NCBI RefSeq assembly: GCF_000205025.1 | Contig: NZ_GL883690.1 | Span: forward strand, 1 to 64,000 | DNA from: Parasutterella excrementihominis YIT 11859 | Lineage (GTDB): Bacteria; Pseudomonadota; Gammaproteobacteria; Burkholderiales; Burkholderiaceae_F | Direction: 5' to 3' | Length of the DNA: 64,000 nucleotides | Shown here: positions 51,784-60,198 of the stretch, in pieces | Numbering within the stretch: position 1 is the first letter of the stretch | Layout: each line of letters begins with the position of its first letter | Program-made: the position numbers and the translations under genes | The notes under the pieces: model-generated | What the model was told of the DNA's origin: nothing | The model's database searches: none | Seen by the model: only the letters and a program-made list of their open reading frames with translations

Positions 51784-53292
51784 ATGTTAGAAACACTCTC
51801 CTTAATGGGCATGGGTTTCATCCATGCAATGAATCCTCTTACATTGATCCTTATGATCGGCGCAACCGCGCTGGGTATCACGATCGGCTGTCTCCCAGGT
51901 TTGTCTGCCGCAATGGGCGTTGCCCTTCTGCTCCCGGTGACCTTCGGTATGGATCAAGCTACGGGTTTGATCGTCTTAGGCGGTATCTACTGCGGCGCCA
52001 TCTTCGGCGGTTCTATTTCCGCCATTTTGATTCATACGCCAGGCACCCCTGCTTCTGCGGCAACGGCCATTGAAGGCTATGAACTGACAAAGAAAGGCAT
52101 GGCCGCTAAGGCGCTCGCTGTTGCCTGCTTTGCCTCTTTCTGCGGCGGCTTATTAAGCTGTATTTCTCTTTACTTCTTCTCCCCGTTCCTTGCCGAACTG
52201 GCGATGAAGTTCAAGAGCCCTGAATACTTCTGGCTTTCGATTTTCGGTTTAACCGTGATCGCCGGTGTTTCCTCTAAATCGCTTCTAAAAGGTTTCATCT
52301 CCGGCATCTTGGGTCTCCTGATTTCGACCATCGGTATGGACCCGATGGAAGGCGTTGAACGCTTCATGATGGGCAGCGCTACGCTGTACAACGGTGTCAA
52401 CGTTACCTGCGCGCTGATCGGATTGTTCTCGATGTCTCAGGTTTTGATCCTGGCTGAAAAAGCGATTAAGAAACGCGCGAAAGCAGCCAAATTCACGGGC
52501 AGCCTTCTTCTGAGCCGCGCCGATATCAAGAGACTGGCTCCGACCATCACGCGTTCTTGGATCATCGGCAACATCTTGGGTATTCTGCCTGGCGCCGGTG
52601 CAACGATCGCCTGCTTCATGGGTTACAACGAAGCACGCCGGTTCTCCAAACATAAAGAAGAATTCGGCAAAGGTTCTATTGACGGTGTGGCCGGTTCCGA
52701 AGCTGCGAACAACGCTGTGACCGGTGGTTCTCTCATTCCGACATTAACGCTCGGTATTCCGGGTGAATCCGTGACCGCTGTGTTGATGGGCGGTTTGATC
52801 ATTCACGGTCTGCAGCCGGGACCGGAGCTCTTCTCCACTTACGCTTCGATGACCTACACATTCTTTGCCGGTTTCGTGCTGGTTCAGTTTGCGATGCTGG
52901 GTGTCGGTCTCATCGGCTGCCGTATGTTTGCTCAGGTCTCCCGTCTTTCCGACTCTATCCTGATTCCTTCCATCTTCCTGCTTTGCGTTGTAGGTTCTTT
53001 TGCTATCCACAACAACTTTGTGGAAGTGATCATCATGTTCATTTTCGGCATCATCGGCTACTTCGTTCGCAAGTTTGATTTGAACGCAGCCGCCATCGTG
53101 CTGGGTCTGATCCTGGGTCCGATCGGTGAAAACGGCCTGCGCCGTTCTCTGTATCTCTCCGACGGCGATCCTACGATCCTTTTCAGCACCCCGCTCTGCT
53201 GGATGCTCATCCTCTTGTGCGTCCTCGGCACTTGCTCTCCGTGGCTGATGGCTCGCTGGGAAAAACATGTTGAAGCCAGATCCCACCATTAA
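51784..53292 (+). CDS. tctA: Tripartite tricarboxylate transporter large permease TctA
   Basis: 502 residues, about 12 helices, standard TctA length. Family stretches: [18 protein letters not shown] near residue 37, [19 protein letters not shown] near residue 75, [19 protein letters not shown] near residue 262, [19 protein letters not shown] near residue 320. It moves tri- or dicarboxylates with a cation, fed by the periplasmic binding protein encoded next. Strong ribosome site AAGGAG. Confidence 0.94.
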   Translation: MLETLSLMGMGFIHAMNPLTLILMIGATALGITIGCLPGLSAAMGVALLLPVTFGMDQATGLIVLGGIYCGAIFGGSISAILIHTPGTPASAATAIEGYELTKKGMAAKALAVACFASFCGGLLSCISLYFFSPFLAELAMKFKSPEYFWLSIFGLTVIAGVSSKSLLKGFISGILGLLISTIGMDPMEGVERFMMGSATLYNGVNVTCALIGLFSMSQVLILAEKAIKKRAKAAKFTGSLLLSRADIKRLAPTITRSWIIGNILGILPGAGATIACFMGYNEARRFSKHKEEFGKGSIDGVAGSEAANNAVTGGSLIPTLTLGIPGESVTAVLMGGLIIHGLQPGPELFSTYASMTYTFFAGFVLVQFAMLGVGLIGCRMFAQVSRLSDSILIPSIFLLCVVGSFAIHNNFVEVIIMFIFGIIGYFVRKFDLNAAAIVLGLILGPIGENGLRRSLYLSDGDPTILFSTPLCWMLILLCVLGTCSPWLMARWEKHVEARSHH

Positions 53293-53311
53293 TCTGTTGC
53301 TTTGACCACTC

Positions 53312-53337
53312 GCCTCCGCCTCGCCGGAGGCTTTTTT
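53312..53337 (+). terminator. Terminator between tctA and tctC
   Basis: GCCTCCG / CGGAGGC with a 6-nt loop and a T6 run. tctC therefore probably has its own promoter, or receives partial read-through. Confidence 0.92.
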
Positions 53338-53491
53338 ATGGGCGATTCACTAATTTGTATTCCAAATTTTGTAAGCGTGCGTTAATATCCACATTACTGA
53401 TTCGGAGTCACCATTTGTCGAATTAATGATTCTGCAAAAGCGACCTGGGTTCAGAAGTAAAAAAATCACCATCCTTAGGAGGATATTCGAA

Positions 53492-54439
53492 ATGAAAAAA
53501 GTTCTTGCAGCTGTTGCTGTTGCTATGACCCTGCCGATGACAGTTATGGCATGGGAACCGACCGGTGACGTCAACGTTATCGTTGCTTACAAAGCCGGTT
53601 CCGGCACAGACACAGGTGCTCGTCTTCTTGCTACCGAAGCCCAGAAGTACATTCCGAAAACCATCATCATTCAGAACCTTCCCGGTGCTGACGGCAAGAT
53701 CGGCTGGACAAAATTAGTTCAGTCCAAACCCGACGGCCAGACTATCGGCTTCATCAACCTGCCGACATTCACAACTTTGGCTGCACAGTCGGGGGCACCC
53801 TTCTCCATCAATGACATCGTTCCTATCGCCAACCATCTGACTGAAGCCGGTGTTGTTGCTGTTAAGGCCGATTCTCCCTACAAGACCATCGAAGAACTCG
53901 TTGCCGCCGCTAAAGAGAAAGGAAACCTGAAAGCCTCCACAAACGGCAACAAGGCTTCCAACCACACAGCTGCTCAGCTGCTTGCCAAGAGCGCCGGCTT
54001 CAAGTACAAAGCCATTCCTTACGGCGGTACAGCCGACCAGCTGCTGGCTCTTCGTCAGGGCGAAGTTGACTTCACCTGCGCCAAGGTTGCTGACGTTGCC
54101 AAGCTCGTTAAGGGCGACAAACCAGAACTCCGTGTTCTGGCTGTTTTCAACACCAAACGTGATCCTGAACTCCCGAATGTTCCGACACTCGGCGAAAAAG
54201 GCCTCTACCCCGAATGGTACGGCTCTGCTCGTGCTTTAGTTGCTCCGAAGGGAACCAAGCCTGAAGTTATCCAGTACTACGTTGAAGCCTTCAAGAAGAC
54301 AATGCAGGATCCTGCTGTCATCGAAGCTCATAAGAAAGCCGGTATGGCTCTTGACTTCAAAGACAACAAGGAACTCGGTGACCTGATCAAAGCTCAGGAC
54401 AAGTTTGCTCGTGACGTTGTCAACGACCTCTACAAATAA
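53492..54439 (+). CDS. tctC: TctC/Bug-type periplasmic substrate-binding protein
   Basis: 315 residues from the ATG at 53492 with a full AGGAGG. Signal peptide residues 1-20 (TVMA). Venus-flytrap fold with VNVIVAYKAGSGTDTGARLL near the N-terminus and the two ligand loops LPGADGKIGW and GGTADQLLALRQGE. The Bug family binds diverse carboxylates, aspartate or nicotinate among them; ligand unknown. Highly expressed codon pattern. Lies between tctBA and the periplasmic asparaginase gene. Confidence 0.9.
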   Translation: MKKVLAAVAVAMTLPMTVMAWEPTGDVNVIVAYKAGSGTDTGARLLATEAQKYIPKTIIIQNLPGADGKIGWTKLVQSKPDGQTIGFINLPTFTTLAAQSGAPFSINDIVPIANHLTEAGVVAVKADSPYKTIEELVAAAKEKGNLKASTNGNKASNHTAAQLLAKSAGFKYKAIPYGGTADQLLALRQGEVDFTCAKVADVAKLVKGDKPELRVLAVFNTKRDPELPNVPTLGEKGLYPEWYGSARALVAPKGTKPEVIQYYVEAFKKTMQDPAVIEAHKKAGMALDFKDNKELGDLIKAQDKFARDVVNDLYK

Positions 54440-54454
54440 TTTTTGATTATTTGC

Positions 54455-54478
54455 CCCGGGTACTTCGGTGCCCGGGAT
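54455..54478 (+). terminator. Hairpin after tctC, probable partial terminator
   Basis: CCCGGGTAC, TTCG tetraloop, GTGCCCGGG. The following tract is ATTAAAAA rather than T-rich, so it may stabilise tctC mRNA and allow some read-through to ansB. Confidence 0.6.
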
Positions 54479-54550
54479 TAAAAATGCCTTTTTAGGTGGG
54501 TAATTCCTCAATTTAGCGATTGAGGCTAACTTTTTGTACGCATAAATAAA

Positions 54551-55600
54551 ATGTTCAAGAAAATCCTTCTTTCCGCAACTCTGATGGCTACCGCCACAGC
54601 TTTTGCCGCTGACCTTCCTTCCGTTAAGATTTTGGCTACAGGCGGAACGATCGCCGGAACTGCTGCTTCCAGCACTCAGACAACCGGATACAAAGCCGGT
54701 GATTTAGGCATTCAGACTTTGATCGAAGCGGTTCCCGCAATGAAAGACTATGCCAATGTTTCCGGTGAACAGGTCGTCAAGATCTCTTCCAACAATATGG
54801 ATACCAAGACCTTGCTGAAACTTGCCAAGCGCGTTAACGAACTGCTGGCTGATCCGAAGGTTGACGCTGTGGTGATTACCCACGGTACCGATACATTGGA
54901 AGAAACCGCTTACTTCCTGAACCTTGTTACTAAGAGCGACAAGCCTGTGATTTTGGTCGGCGCTATGCGCCCTGCCACAGCCATTTCTGCCGACGGTCCT
55001 ATGAACCTTCTTGAAGCTGTTCGCGTTGCTTCTACGCCTGAAGCAAAAGGTAAAGGCGTCATGATCGTCATGAATGATGAAATCAACGGTGCCCGCGATG
55101 TCACCAAGACAAATACGACCAATCCGGCTACCTTCAAGTCTCCGGAACTCGGCGCCATGGGTTATGTGAGCGGAAACAAAGTTCGTTTCTACAAGCAGTC
55201 TACAAAGCGTCACACAACCAACAGCGAATTTGACGTCAGCAAGCTCGAGACTCTGCCTCGCGTTGACATCATCTACTCTCATGTTGACGACGACCGTATT
55301 ATGGCCGACGCTGCTGTTGCAGCCGGTGCTAAAGGCATCATTCACGCTGGTACAGGCAACGGCTCCATCGCCAACCCGACAATGGAAGGTCTGAAAGACG
55401 CTGTGGCTAAAGGTGTTGTGGTTGTAAGAAGTGCCCGCGTACCGAACGGTGCAACGACGGTTTCTCTGCCGATGTGGACGAAGGCCGGTTTCTTAGAATC
55501 CGACACACTCAATCCTCAGAAAGCTCGCCTGCTTCTGCAGCTTGCTTTGACGAAGACTCAGGATCCGAAAGAAATCCAGAGAATGTTTGACCAATATTAA
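54551..55600 (+). CDS. ansB: Periplasmic L-asparaginase, type II
   Basis: 349 residues. Signal peptide residues 1-20. All four catalytic residues of E. coli AnsB are present: Thr in ILATGGTIAG (residue 33), Thr-Asp in ITHGTDTLEET, and Lys in RDVTKTNTT. It deaminates asparagine to aspartate in the periplasm. Placed behind tctC, it may generate the ligand for that transporter or feed C4 metabolism. No clear Shine-Dalgarno precedes the ATG. Confidence 0.94.
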   Translation: MFKKILLSATLMATATAFAADLPSVKILATGGTIAGTAASSTQTTGYKAGDLGIQTLIEAVPAMKDYANVSGEQVVKISSNNMDTKTLLKLAKRVNELLADPKVDAVVITHGTDTLEETAYFLNLVTKSDKPVILVGAMRPATAISADGPMNLLEAVRVASTPEAKGKGVMIVMNDEINGARDVTKTNTTNPATFKSPELGAMGYVSGNKVRFYKQSTKRHTTNSEFDVSKLETLPRVDIIYSHVDDDRIMADAAVAAGAKGIIHAGTGNGSIANPTMEGLKDAVAKGVVVVRSARVPNGATTVSLPMWTKAGFLESDTLNPQKARLLLQLALTKTQDPKEIQRMFDQY

Positions 55601-55630
55601 TTGGCCGATTAGATCTTCTTGATATTTAGT

Positions 55631-55656
55631 AAGAAAGGCACCTCGGCGCCTTTCTT
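55631..55656. terminator. Bidirectional terminator between ansB and the flavodoxin gene
   Basis: AAGAAAGGC / GCCTTTCTT, 8-nt loop, between convergent genes. Confidence 0.82.
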
Positions 55657-55666
55657 ATTGAAAAAA

Positions 55667-56239
55667 TTACTTAGAGGCCAGACCGTTGGCTTTCAGCCAT
55701 TCCGCGACCACTTTCGGAGCGGATGAAAACTGAGAGGAACGAATCCAAAGGCTCTTTGTGAAATTACCTTCAGGGATAAGGCGTCTGGCGTCTCTTTCAA
55801 CACCGGAAATTCCGCTGCTGGCGCTGGAGACAATCAAACCGATTTTCTTGCCGGCGATTGCCTTTCCGTTATGGAACAAGAATGTCTGCATAGGTGCGGC
55901 CATATTGCTCCACCAAAGCGGTGTACCGATGATAACGGTGTCATATTTTGAAAAGTCAACGTCCACCGGATCAATGGCGGGATAAGAAGAAGGATCATTA
56001 GGCTTGCTTCGAATTTGGTCCACCAAATCACTTCCGAGAGAATAATTGTTGGCCGCGTAGTTCAAGCCTTTTTGCGCCGGCTGAATCTGAATCACATCCG
56101 TCGAGGTTTGGTCTTTAACGGCGACAGCGGCCTTTTCAATATTTCCGGTGAAGCTGTAATAGACAAGAAGTGTTTTGGCCTGAACTTGTGCACTAGCGGC
56201 AGTTAAACCAAGAAGTGTGGCAATGAGGAGTTTTTTCAT
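55667..56239 (-). CDS. Exported flavodoxin-like protein
   Basis: 190 residues. Signal peptide residues 1-21 (AQVQA), then a flavodoxin fold: TLLVYYSFTGNIEKAA with the FMN-phosphate loop (usually SxTGNT), TVIIGTPLWWSNMAAPMQTF and the IVSSASSGISG loop. Flavodoxins are normally cytosolic, so the signal peptide is notable. Last gene of a four-gene minus-strand operon whose other products are also exported. Likely an envelope electron carrier or quinone/cofactor reductase; partner unknown. Confidence 0.82.
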   Translation of the reverse strand: MKKLLIATLLGLTAASAQVQAKTLLVYYSFTGNIEKAAVAVKDQTSTDVIQIQPAQKGLNYAANNYSLGSDLVDQIRSKPNDPSSYPAIDPVDVDFSKYDTVIIGTPLWWSNMAAPMQTFLFHNGKAIAGKKIGLIVSSASSGISGVERDARRLIPEGNFTKSLWIRSSQFSSAPKVVAEWLKANGLASK

Positions 56240-56257
56240 CTTTTTTTCCTATAAAAA

Positions 56258-57211
56258 TTAGAGTGTTATGAGCTTGTAGGTGCGGTTTCCGGCTTTGATT
56301 TCGTCCAAGTACTCGAGTTGTAAGAAGCCTCTGTCAATCTTTTCTTGGAGCGAATAAGCGTTGTACTCAGCAGGAGTCAGACCGTAAATTAAGTCTGCCG
56401 CGGCTTGGTCGGCAGCGAGCAAATCCAGAGATCCGACGATGCCGAGATTGCCTGTTCGGACTTTAGTACCTTTCAGCGGATCAACGTGAATGTTTGAGAC
56501 CACGTTAATAAAAAGCAGTCGATTGTCCATTGCATCGTGAATGCCTTTTGAAGCATCGGCGAGTCTTCGGAAGAATCCTGCATCTTTTCTGACTCCCAGA
56601 CCATGAACTTGAGTCTTGCCCTCTCCGCTGGCTAAACCGATGCCGACGTTTTTACACGCACCCGAAAATCCCGCAAAACTCGGAATTCGGAAATTAGCCG
56701 TCACTGCAACGCAGCCATACTCTTTCAATAGAGCCGTCGGCGCAGAGACAGATTTCAGTTCTTTACCGCCTTTGATCGGAACTTCCGTGTATTCGTTGTT
56801 GCGATCCAAGATATCGAGGCGATTCTTGTCGACGCCTTGAGCCGTTATCGCTCTAATATTTCCTTGCGTATTGCCTCTTCCGGCCGGATAGATTGAGGCA
56901 TAGTTGCATTCAACAAACTTGCTGTTCGGAATGTGATTCAGCAATGCTTCCCACATACCTCGATTCGTATCGACATCATCGCCGTGAAGTTTGATGCCGG
57001 AGAGTCTTCTGTCTTCCGGAAGGTTGGCGTCTTTTCTAAGCCGGTCATAAATTGCTAAAAAGTTCTCCGCATTGATGTCTTTAGAGAAATAGACCGTGGA
57101 TGCACCTTGATTCGGAGTTGCTGCAAACACTTTACTGCCTATCATCGGCATTGCTGCCGCTGTTAAAAGAATCGTTCTTCTCAAAAATCCTGTTGTTTCC
57201 ATATCGTTCAC
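56258..57211 (-). CDS. Exported DUF362 protein
   Basis: 317 residues from the GTG at 57211, which overlaps the previous stop (GTGA); an ATG three codons on is equally plausible. Signal sequence [17 protein letters not shown] has paired Arg, so Tat export is possible. DUF362 pattern: IKLHGDD near residue 72, [31 protein letters not shown] near residue 170, HVDPLKGT near 240. DUF362 proteins are often linked to iron-sulfur or redox enzymes, but no ferredoxin cysteines are present here. Third gene of the operon. Confidence 0.8.
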   Translation of the reverse strand: MNDMETTGFLRRTILLTAAAMPMIGSKVFAATPNQGASTVYFSKDINAENFLAIYDRLRKDANLPEDRRLSGIKLHGDDVDTNRGMWEALLNHIPNSKFVECNYASIYPAGRGNTQGNIRAITAQGVDKNRLDILDRNNEYTEVPIKGGKELKSVSAPTALLKEYGCVAVTANFRIPSFAGFSGACKNVGIGLASGEGKTQVHGLGVRKDAGFFRRLADASKGIHDAMDNRLLFINVVSNIHVDPLKGTKVRTGNLGIVGSLDLLAADQAAADLIYGLTPAEYNAYSLQEKIDRGFLQLEYLDEIKAGNRTYKLITL

Positions 57212-57627
57212 TTAACAAGACTGATTTCAACATCTTTGGAGCCGCTTTCTTGGATGGCTTTAAGCGCTTCCGGAGAAAGTTTTCCGAGCGGGACTAAGTT
57301 GTCAGACGGACGAAAGTCTCTGACAAAAACCGCCAGGTTTCCCCATGGGATGTAATAGGTAATATCGCCTTTTTGAGGATCGCAGCTTCTAGGCGCGGAT
57401 CCTAGGTTCAATGATTTCGGTAAATACGAAATCCGTTCCGTCGATCCGAAATCCTCAAACTTAAGTTTGAGCGGAAGCTTTGCAGCAAAGTCTTTCGCGG
57501 CATCGTTACCATTTAATCCCCCGGCGTAAGCTTTGCCATCCACTTTGATCTGAATGTTTTGAGCCATGACATTTCCGGACATAAGTAAACAAGTCGTAAT
57601 TGCAGCGGCAGCGGTCAGAAGTTTCAT
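57208..57627 (-). CDS. Exported cyclophilin-like fold protein
   Basis: 139 residues. Signal peptide residues 1-22 (GNVMA). The rest matches the cyclophilin-like small domain found beside flavodoxins: [68 protein letters not shown]. Prolyl-isomerase residues are not evident, and relatives probably bind a ligand or partner protein. Strong ribosome site AGGAGG. It overlaps the next gene by four bases, so translation is coupled. Confidence 0.78.
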   Translation of the reverse strand: MKLLTAAAAITTCLLMSGNVMAQNIQIKVDGKAYAGGLNGNDAAKDFAAKLPLKLKFEDFGSTERISYLPKSLNLGSAPRSCDPQKGDITYYIPWGNLAVFVRDFRPSDNLVPLGKLSPEALKAIQESGSKDVEISLVK

Positions 57628-57654
57628 TAAGGCCTCCTAGGATCCTTTCAACAA

Positions 57655-58419
57655 TTAATGCGCAAAGATTTCTTTGACCTTTGCAGCTGCCGCCTCGCCT
57701 AAAACTTTGTGTTGTTCCGGGGAAAGGTGAACACGGTCAATCTGTCCCGGAATGCCTTTCACGAAGTCTTGAGCGTTTATGTATTCGGCTCCAAGAATTC
57801 GGCATTTTTCCTGCAGAAGCGGCGGAAGCTCTTTGGTGATTTTTTCTGCGCCGCTGAAAGCGTCGCCGTAAGCTGTTTCGTTAGGCTGGAGCGGGGGTGC
57901 AATGACTAAGACTTTTGGTGTCTTAAATTTAGTGTTGGATTGCCATTCACCTGCTTGAATCATACGAATCATCTCTTCAAGGTCATCGGCGATCGCTTTT
58001 GCATTGTTCTTGTATCTTGAATTCGCGTCATTGGTTCCGAGCATGACAATGACTATATCCAGAGGAAGGTTTTCGGAAAGAACCGCAGGAAGTGAAACCA
58101 TCCCGTTGAACAACTTACCGGAAAGGCTCTTGCCGGTTCCGTTGCCGTCCTTTTGATCTCTTTTTACCGTTCGGCCGCCCAAGGCATTAACTTCGACTTC
58201 ATAGTTAGGACCAAGTTTTTGAGCCATGACCTGAGGCCAAATTTGATCGATTGGAAGACGATAGATGTCTTTTTCAGGGCTCCAGGCCCATCCGAAAGAA
58301 TTCGAATCTCCGTATACCAAGATTCTCTTGGCTTGTTTATTTTCCGAAGAAAATACCGGAAGCGGAGAACTCAAAAGAATTGTTGAAAGTCCGAGGAATG
58401 AACGGCGGTTAAGAGGCAT
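57655..58419 (-). CDS. Tat-exported SGNH/GDSL hydrolase
   Basis: 254 residues. Twin-arginine signal NRRSFLGLS. SGNH blocks: block I YGDSNSFGW with nucleophile Ser (near residue 40), Gly in NALGGRT, Asn in LGTNDANS, and Asp/His in DRVHLSPEQH at the end. It is an esterase or acyl hydrolase acting outside the cytoplasm, possibly on cell-wall or glycan acetyl groups. First gene of the four-gene unit (27 nt to the next). Ribosome site GAAGGAGAA. Confidence 0.87.
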   Translation of the reverse strand: MPLNRRSFLGLSTILLSSPLPVFSSENKQAKRILVYGDSNSFGWAWSPEKDIYRLPIDQIWPQVMAQKLGPNYEVEVNALGGRTVKRDQKDGNGTGKSLSGKLFNGMVSLPAVLSENLPLDIVIVMLGTNDANSRYKNNAKAIADDLEEMIRMIQAGEWQSNTKFKTPKVLVIAPPLQPNETAYGDAFSGAEKITKELPPLLQEKCRILGAEYINAQDFVKGIPGQIDRVHLSPEQHKVLGEAAAAKVKEIFAH

Positions 58420-58517
58420 AGTTTCTCCTTCAATATGCCTCCATCATAAAAATTCTTTTCTTCTCAATCCAATACTATTTATGGATGGTTAGTTATAACT
58501 TTTAGTTAGGTTGAGTC

Positions 58518-58540
58518 CGAAAGCTTCTAAAGAAGCCTTC
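58518..58540 (-). repeat. Hairpin after the DUF4186 gene
   Basis: GAAGGCTTC / GAAGCTTTC-like pairing with a TTTA loop (minus strand). Weak terminator candidate at the end of the FAD-oxidase/asparaginase-like/DUF4186 operon. Confidence 0.4.
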
Positions 58541-58574
58541 CTGGAATGTGTTGAAAACCTTCAAAAAAGGAAAC

Positions 58575-59000
58575 TTAATCTTGGTCGAAAAGATCCAAAG
58601 TCTCGCCTTTGCGTACTCTTTTCTTCGGAGTCGGTTTTTGTAAGTCTCGATGAATCCACTCCAAGATCACATCGCTCAGGGTATTGAGTTCTTCTTCCGT
58701 TAGTTCTCTGCCTTTGTCGATCCCATGCCACTTATAAAGACAGCCGCGGCAGCAGCATCCGGTCGCGTGCTGCGCAGTAAAGATCGGATGTCCCTTGTAC
58801 GGCGTCTGTTTGCCGTCGTTTTTCGGATTCGCGCTTCCGATTCTGTCGTGAAGAATTTCTTTGGCGTGTTTCTTCAAGAGCTCGTCATTACGAGTCTCGG
58901 CATAAGTTCTGTCTGCGTAAGACAAACGAAACTTGCTTCGAAACGCTGAATGGCTCAGCGCTTCGAAAAGCTCGTCCATAGAAGCAAATTTTTGACTCAT
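58575..59000 (-). CDS. DUF4186 protein
   Basis: 141 residues from the ATG at 59000, which overlaps the previous stop by one base (TAATG). Strong DUF4186 signature: LSHSAFRSKFRL, KHAKEILHDRIGSANPKNDG, KGHPIFTAQHATGCCCRGCL, YKWHGIDKG. The Cys cluster CCCRGC with nearby His suggests a metal site. Widely distributed but uncharacterised. Third gene of its operon, translationally coupled to the asparaginase-like gene. Confidence 0.85.
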   Translation of the reverse strand: MSQKFASMDELFEALSHSAFRSKFRLSYADRTYAETRNDELLKKHAKEILHDRIGSANPKNDGKQTPYKGHPIFTAQHATGCCCRGCLYKWHGIDKGRELTEEELNTLSDVILEWIHRDLQKPTPKKRVRKGETLDLFDQD

Positions 59001-60184
59001 TAACCGAAGAGACGATTGGTGAGCACCGGATCCAAACATTCCTGTACGTAGGCGAAGAATCTTTCAGGATCTTCTTTCTTTAGTTGGATCGCTTCTTTCT
59101 GGGAAAGGACGTACATCAAAAGAAGTCTAGCTTTAGCGGTAGTCGTTTCGCCGGCTAACAAACAGCCGGATTCAAGACATTGCGCGACGCTTCCCGGGAA
59201 AACCGTACTGTCTAAGACACGGCCGGAAGAAGCTCTCGTCGAGATCACAACGAAAATGCCCTTCTTTACCGCTTTTTTAATCGCAGGCATCATGCCGGCC
59301 GGAAGGTTACCGCGGCCGAAACCTTCAACGATGATGGCGTCCGGTTCTTTTTCAAGAACCATTTCAAGAAGCGCACCGTCGTCTCCGCACATGGCTTTAA
59401 CAACGGGAACTTTGGCCGTAAGCTTTTTGAGCATCGGGAAGTTCAAACCGGTATCGAGCTCTAATGCACCGCAGCGGAAATAAACATTGTCGCGGTCGAC
59501 ATAACCGACGGGGCCCCAGCCCGGAGAAGCCAAGGCAGAAGCCTTGTTGGTGTGAGTGAGCTGAGCGCGGGACGCCGCATGGATCTCACCGTTCATGCAG
59601 ACGACAACCGTTGGGATATCACCCTTCACGTCGTGACAGGCAACCCGAATGGAATCTAAAAGATTCTTGGTCCCGTCAAACATCGGATCTTCGGGATTCA
59701 TGCAGGTCGTAAAGACGATCGGCTTGGAATTCTGATTCTGGAATACATCCGATAAAGAAATGCTGACGAAATAAGCTGTTTCTTCAATATTGTCCGCAGG
59801 CTGAGTAACGACAACGCCTGAGACTTCCGGGCGAATCAAAACCCTTTGGACGGCTCGGGAAAGCTCAAGCATCATCGCCGGTGTGATCACACTGCCCTTT
59901 AAAGAAAAAAACTTCGGAACTTCTAAGAAGCAAAGATCTTCAATTTCAGGAAGCGCATCGGTTACCGCCAATGCATCTTCTTCAGGATCACCGGGTTTGT
60001 AGTCGATGCCTGTGGGAATAATCATGTCGCCCAAAGGGAAAAGAGCAACGGTTTTGTCATCCATGACATCGATGTAACCGTCATCGAGAACTTCGGATGC
60101 AATGTCGGAAGGTTCCTCTTTGGCGAGTTTTCGAGTTTCTTTGACTGCCATCTTCTTTTCCTTTTTCTTTGATTTCTTACCCAC
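59000..60184 (-). CDS. Asparaginase-fold protein lacking most catalytic residues
   Basis: 394 residues, GTG start with GAGGAAACT upstream, Lys-rich first 25 residues. It aligns with asparaginase without gaps over the active-site blocks of the ansB product in this window, but key residues differ: ILATGGTIAG becomes LFPLGDMIIP (Thr12 to Met), THGTDT becomes TQPADN (Thr89 to Ala, Asp90 kept), and RDVTKTNTT becomes RAQLTHTNK (Lys162 to Leu). The fold core (NLLDSIRVA, MNGEIHAAS, DAIIVEGFGRGNLP) is intact. No signal peptide. Hydrolase activity is unlikely; a binding or regulatory role is inferred. Operon with an FAD oxidase and DUF4186. Confidence 0.85.
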   Translation of the reverse strand: MGKKSKKKEKKMAVKETRKLAKEEPSDIASEVLDDGYIDVMDDKTVALFPLGDMIIPTGIDYKPGDPEEDALAVTDALPEIEDLCFLEVPKFFSLKGSVITPAMMLELSRAVQRVLIRPEVSGVVVTQPADNIEETAYFVSISLSDVFQNQNSKPIVFTTCMNPEDPMFDGTKNLLDSIRVACHDVKGDIPTVVVCMNGEIHAASRAQLTHTNKASALASPGWGPVGYVDRDNVYFRCGALELDTGLNFPMLKKLTAKVPVVKAMCGDDGALLEMVLEKEPDAIIVEGFGRGNLPAGMMPAIKKAVKKGIFVVISTRASSGRVLDSTVFPGSVAQCLESGCLLAGETTTAKARLLLMYVLSQKEAIQLKKEDPERFFAYVQECLDPVLTNRLFG

Positions 60185-60198
60185 AGTTTCCTCGTTGG

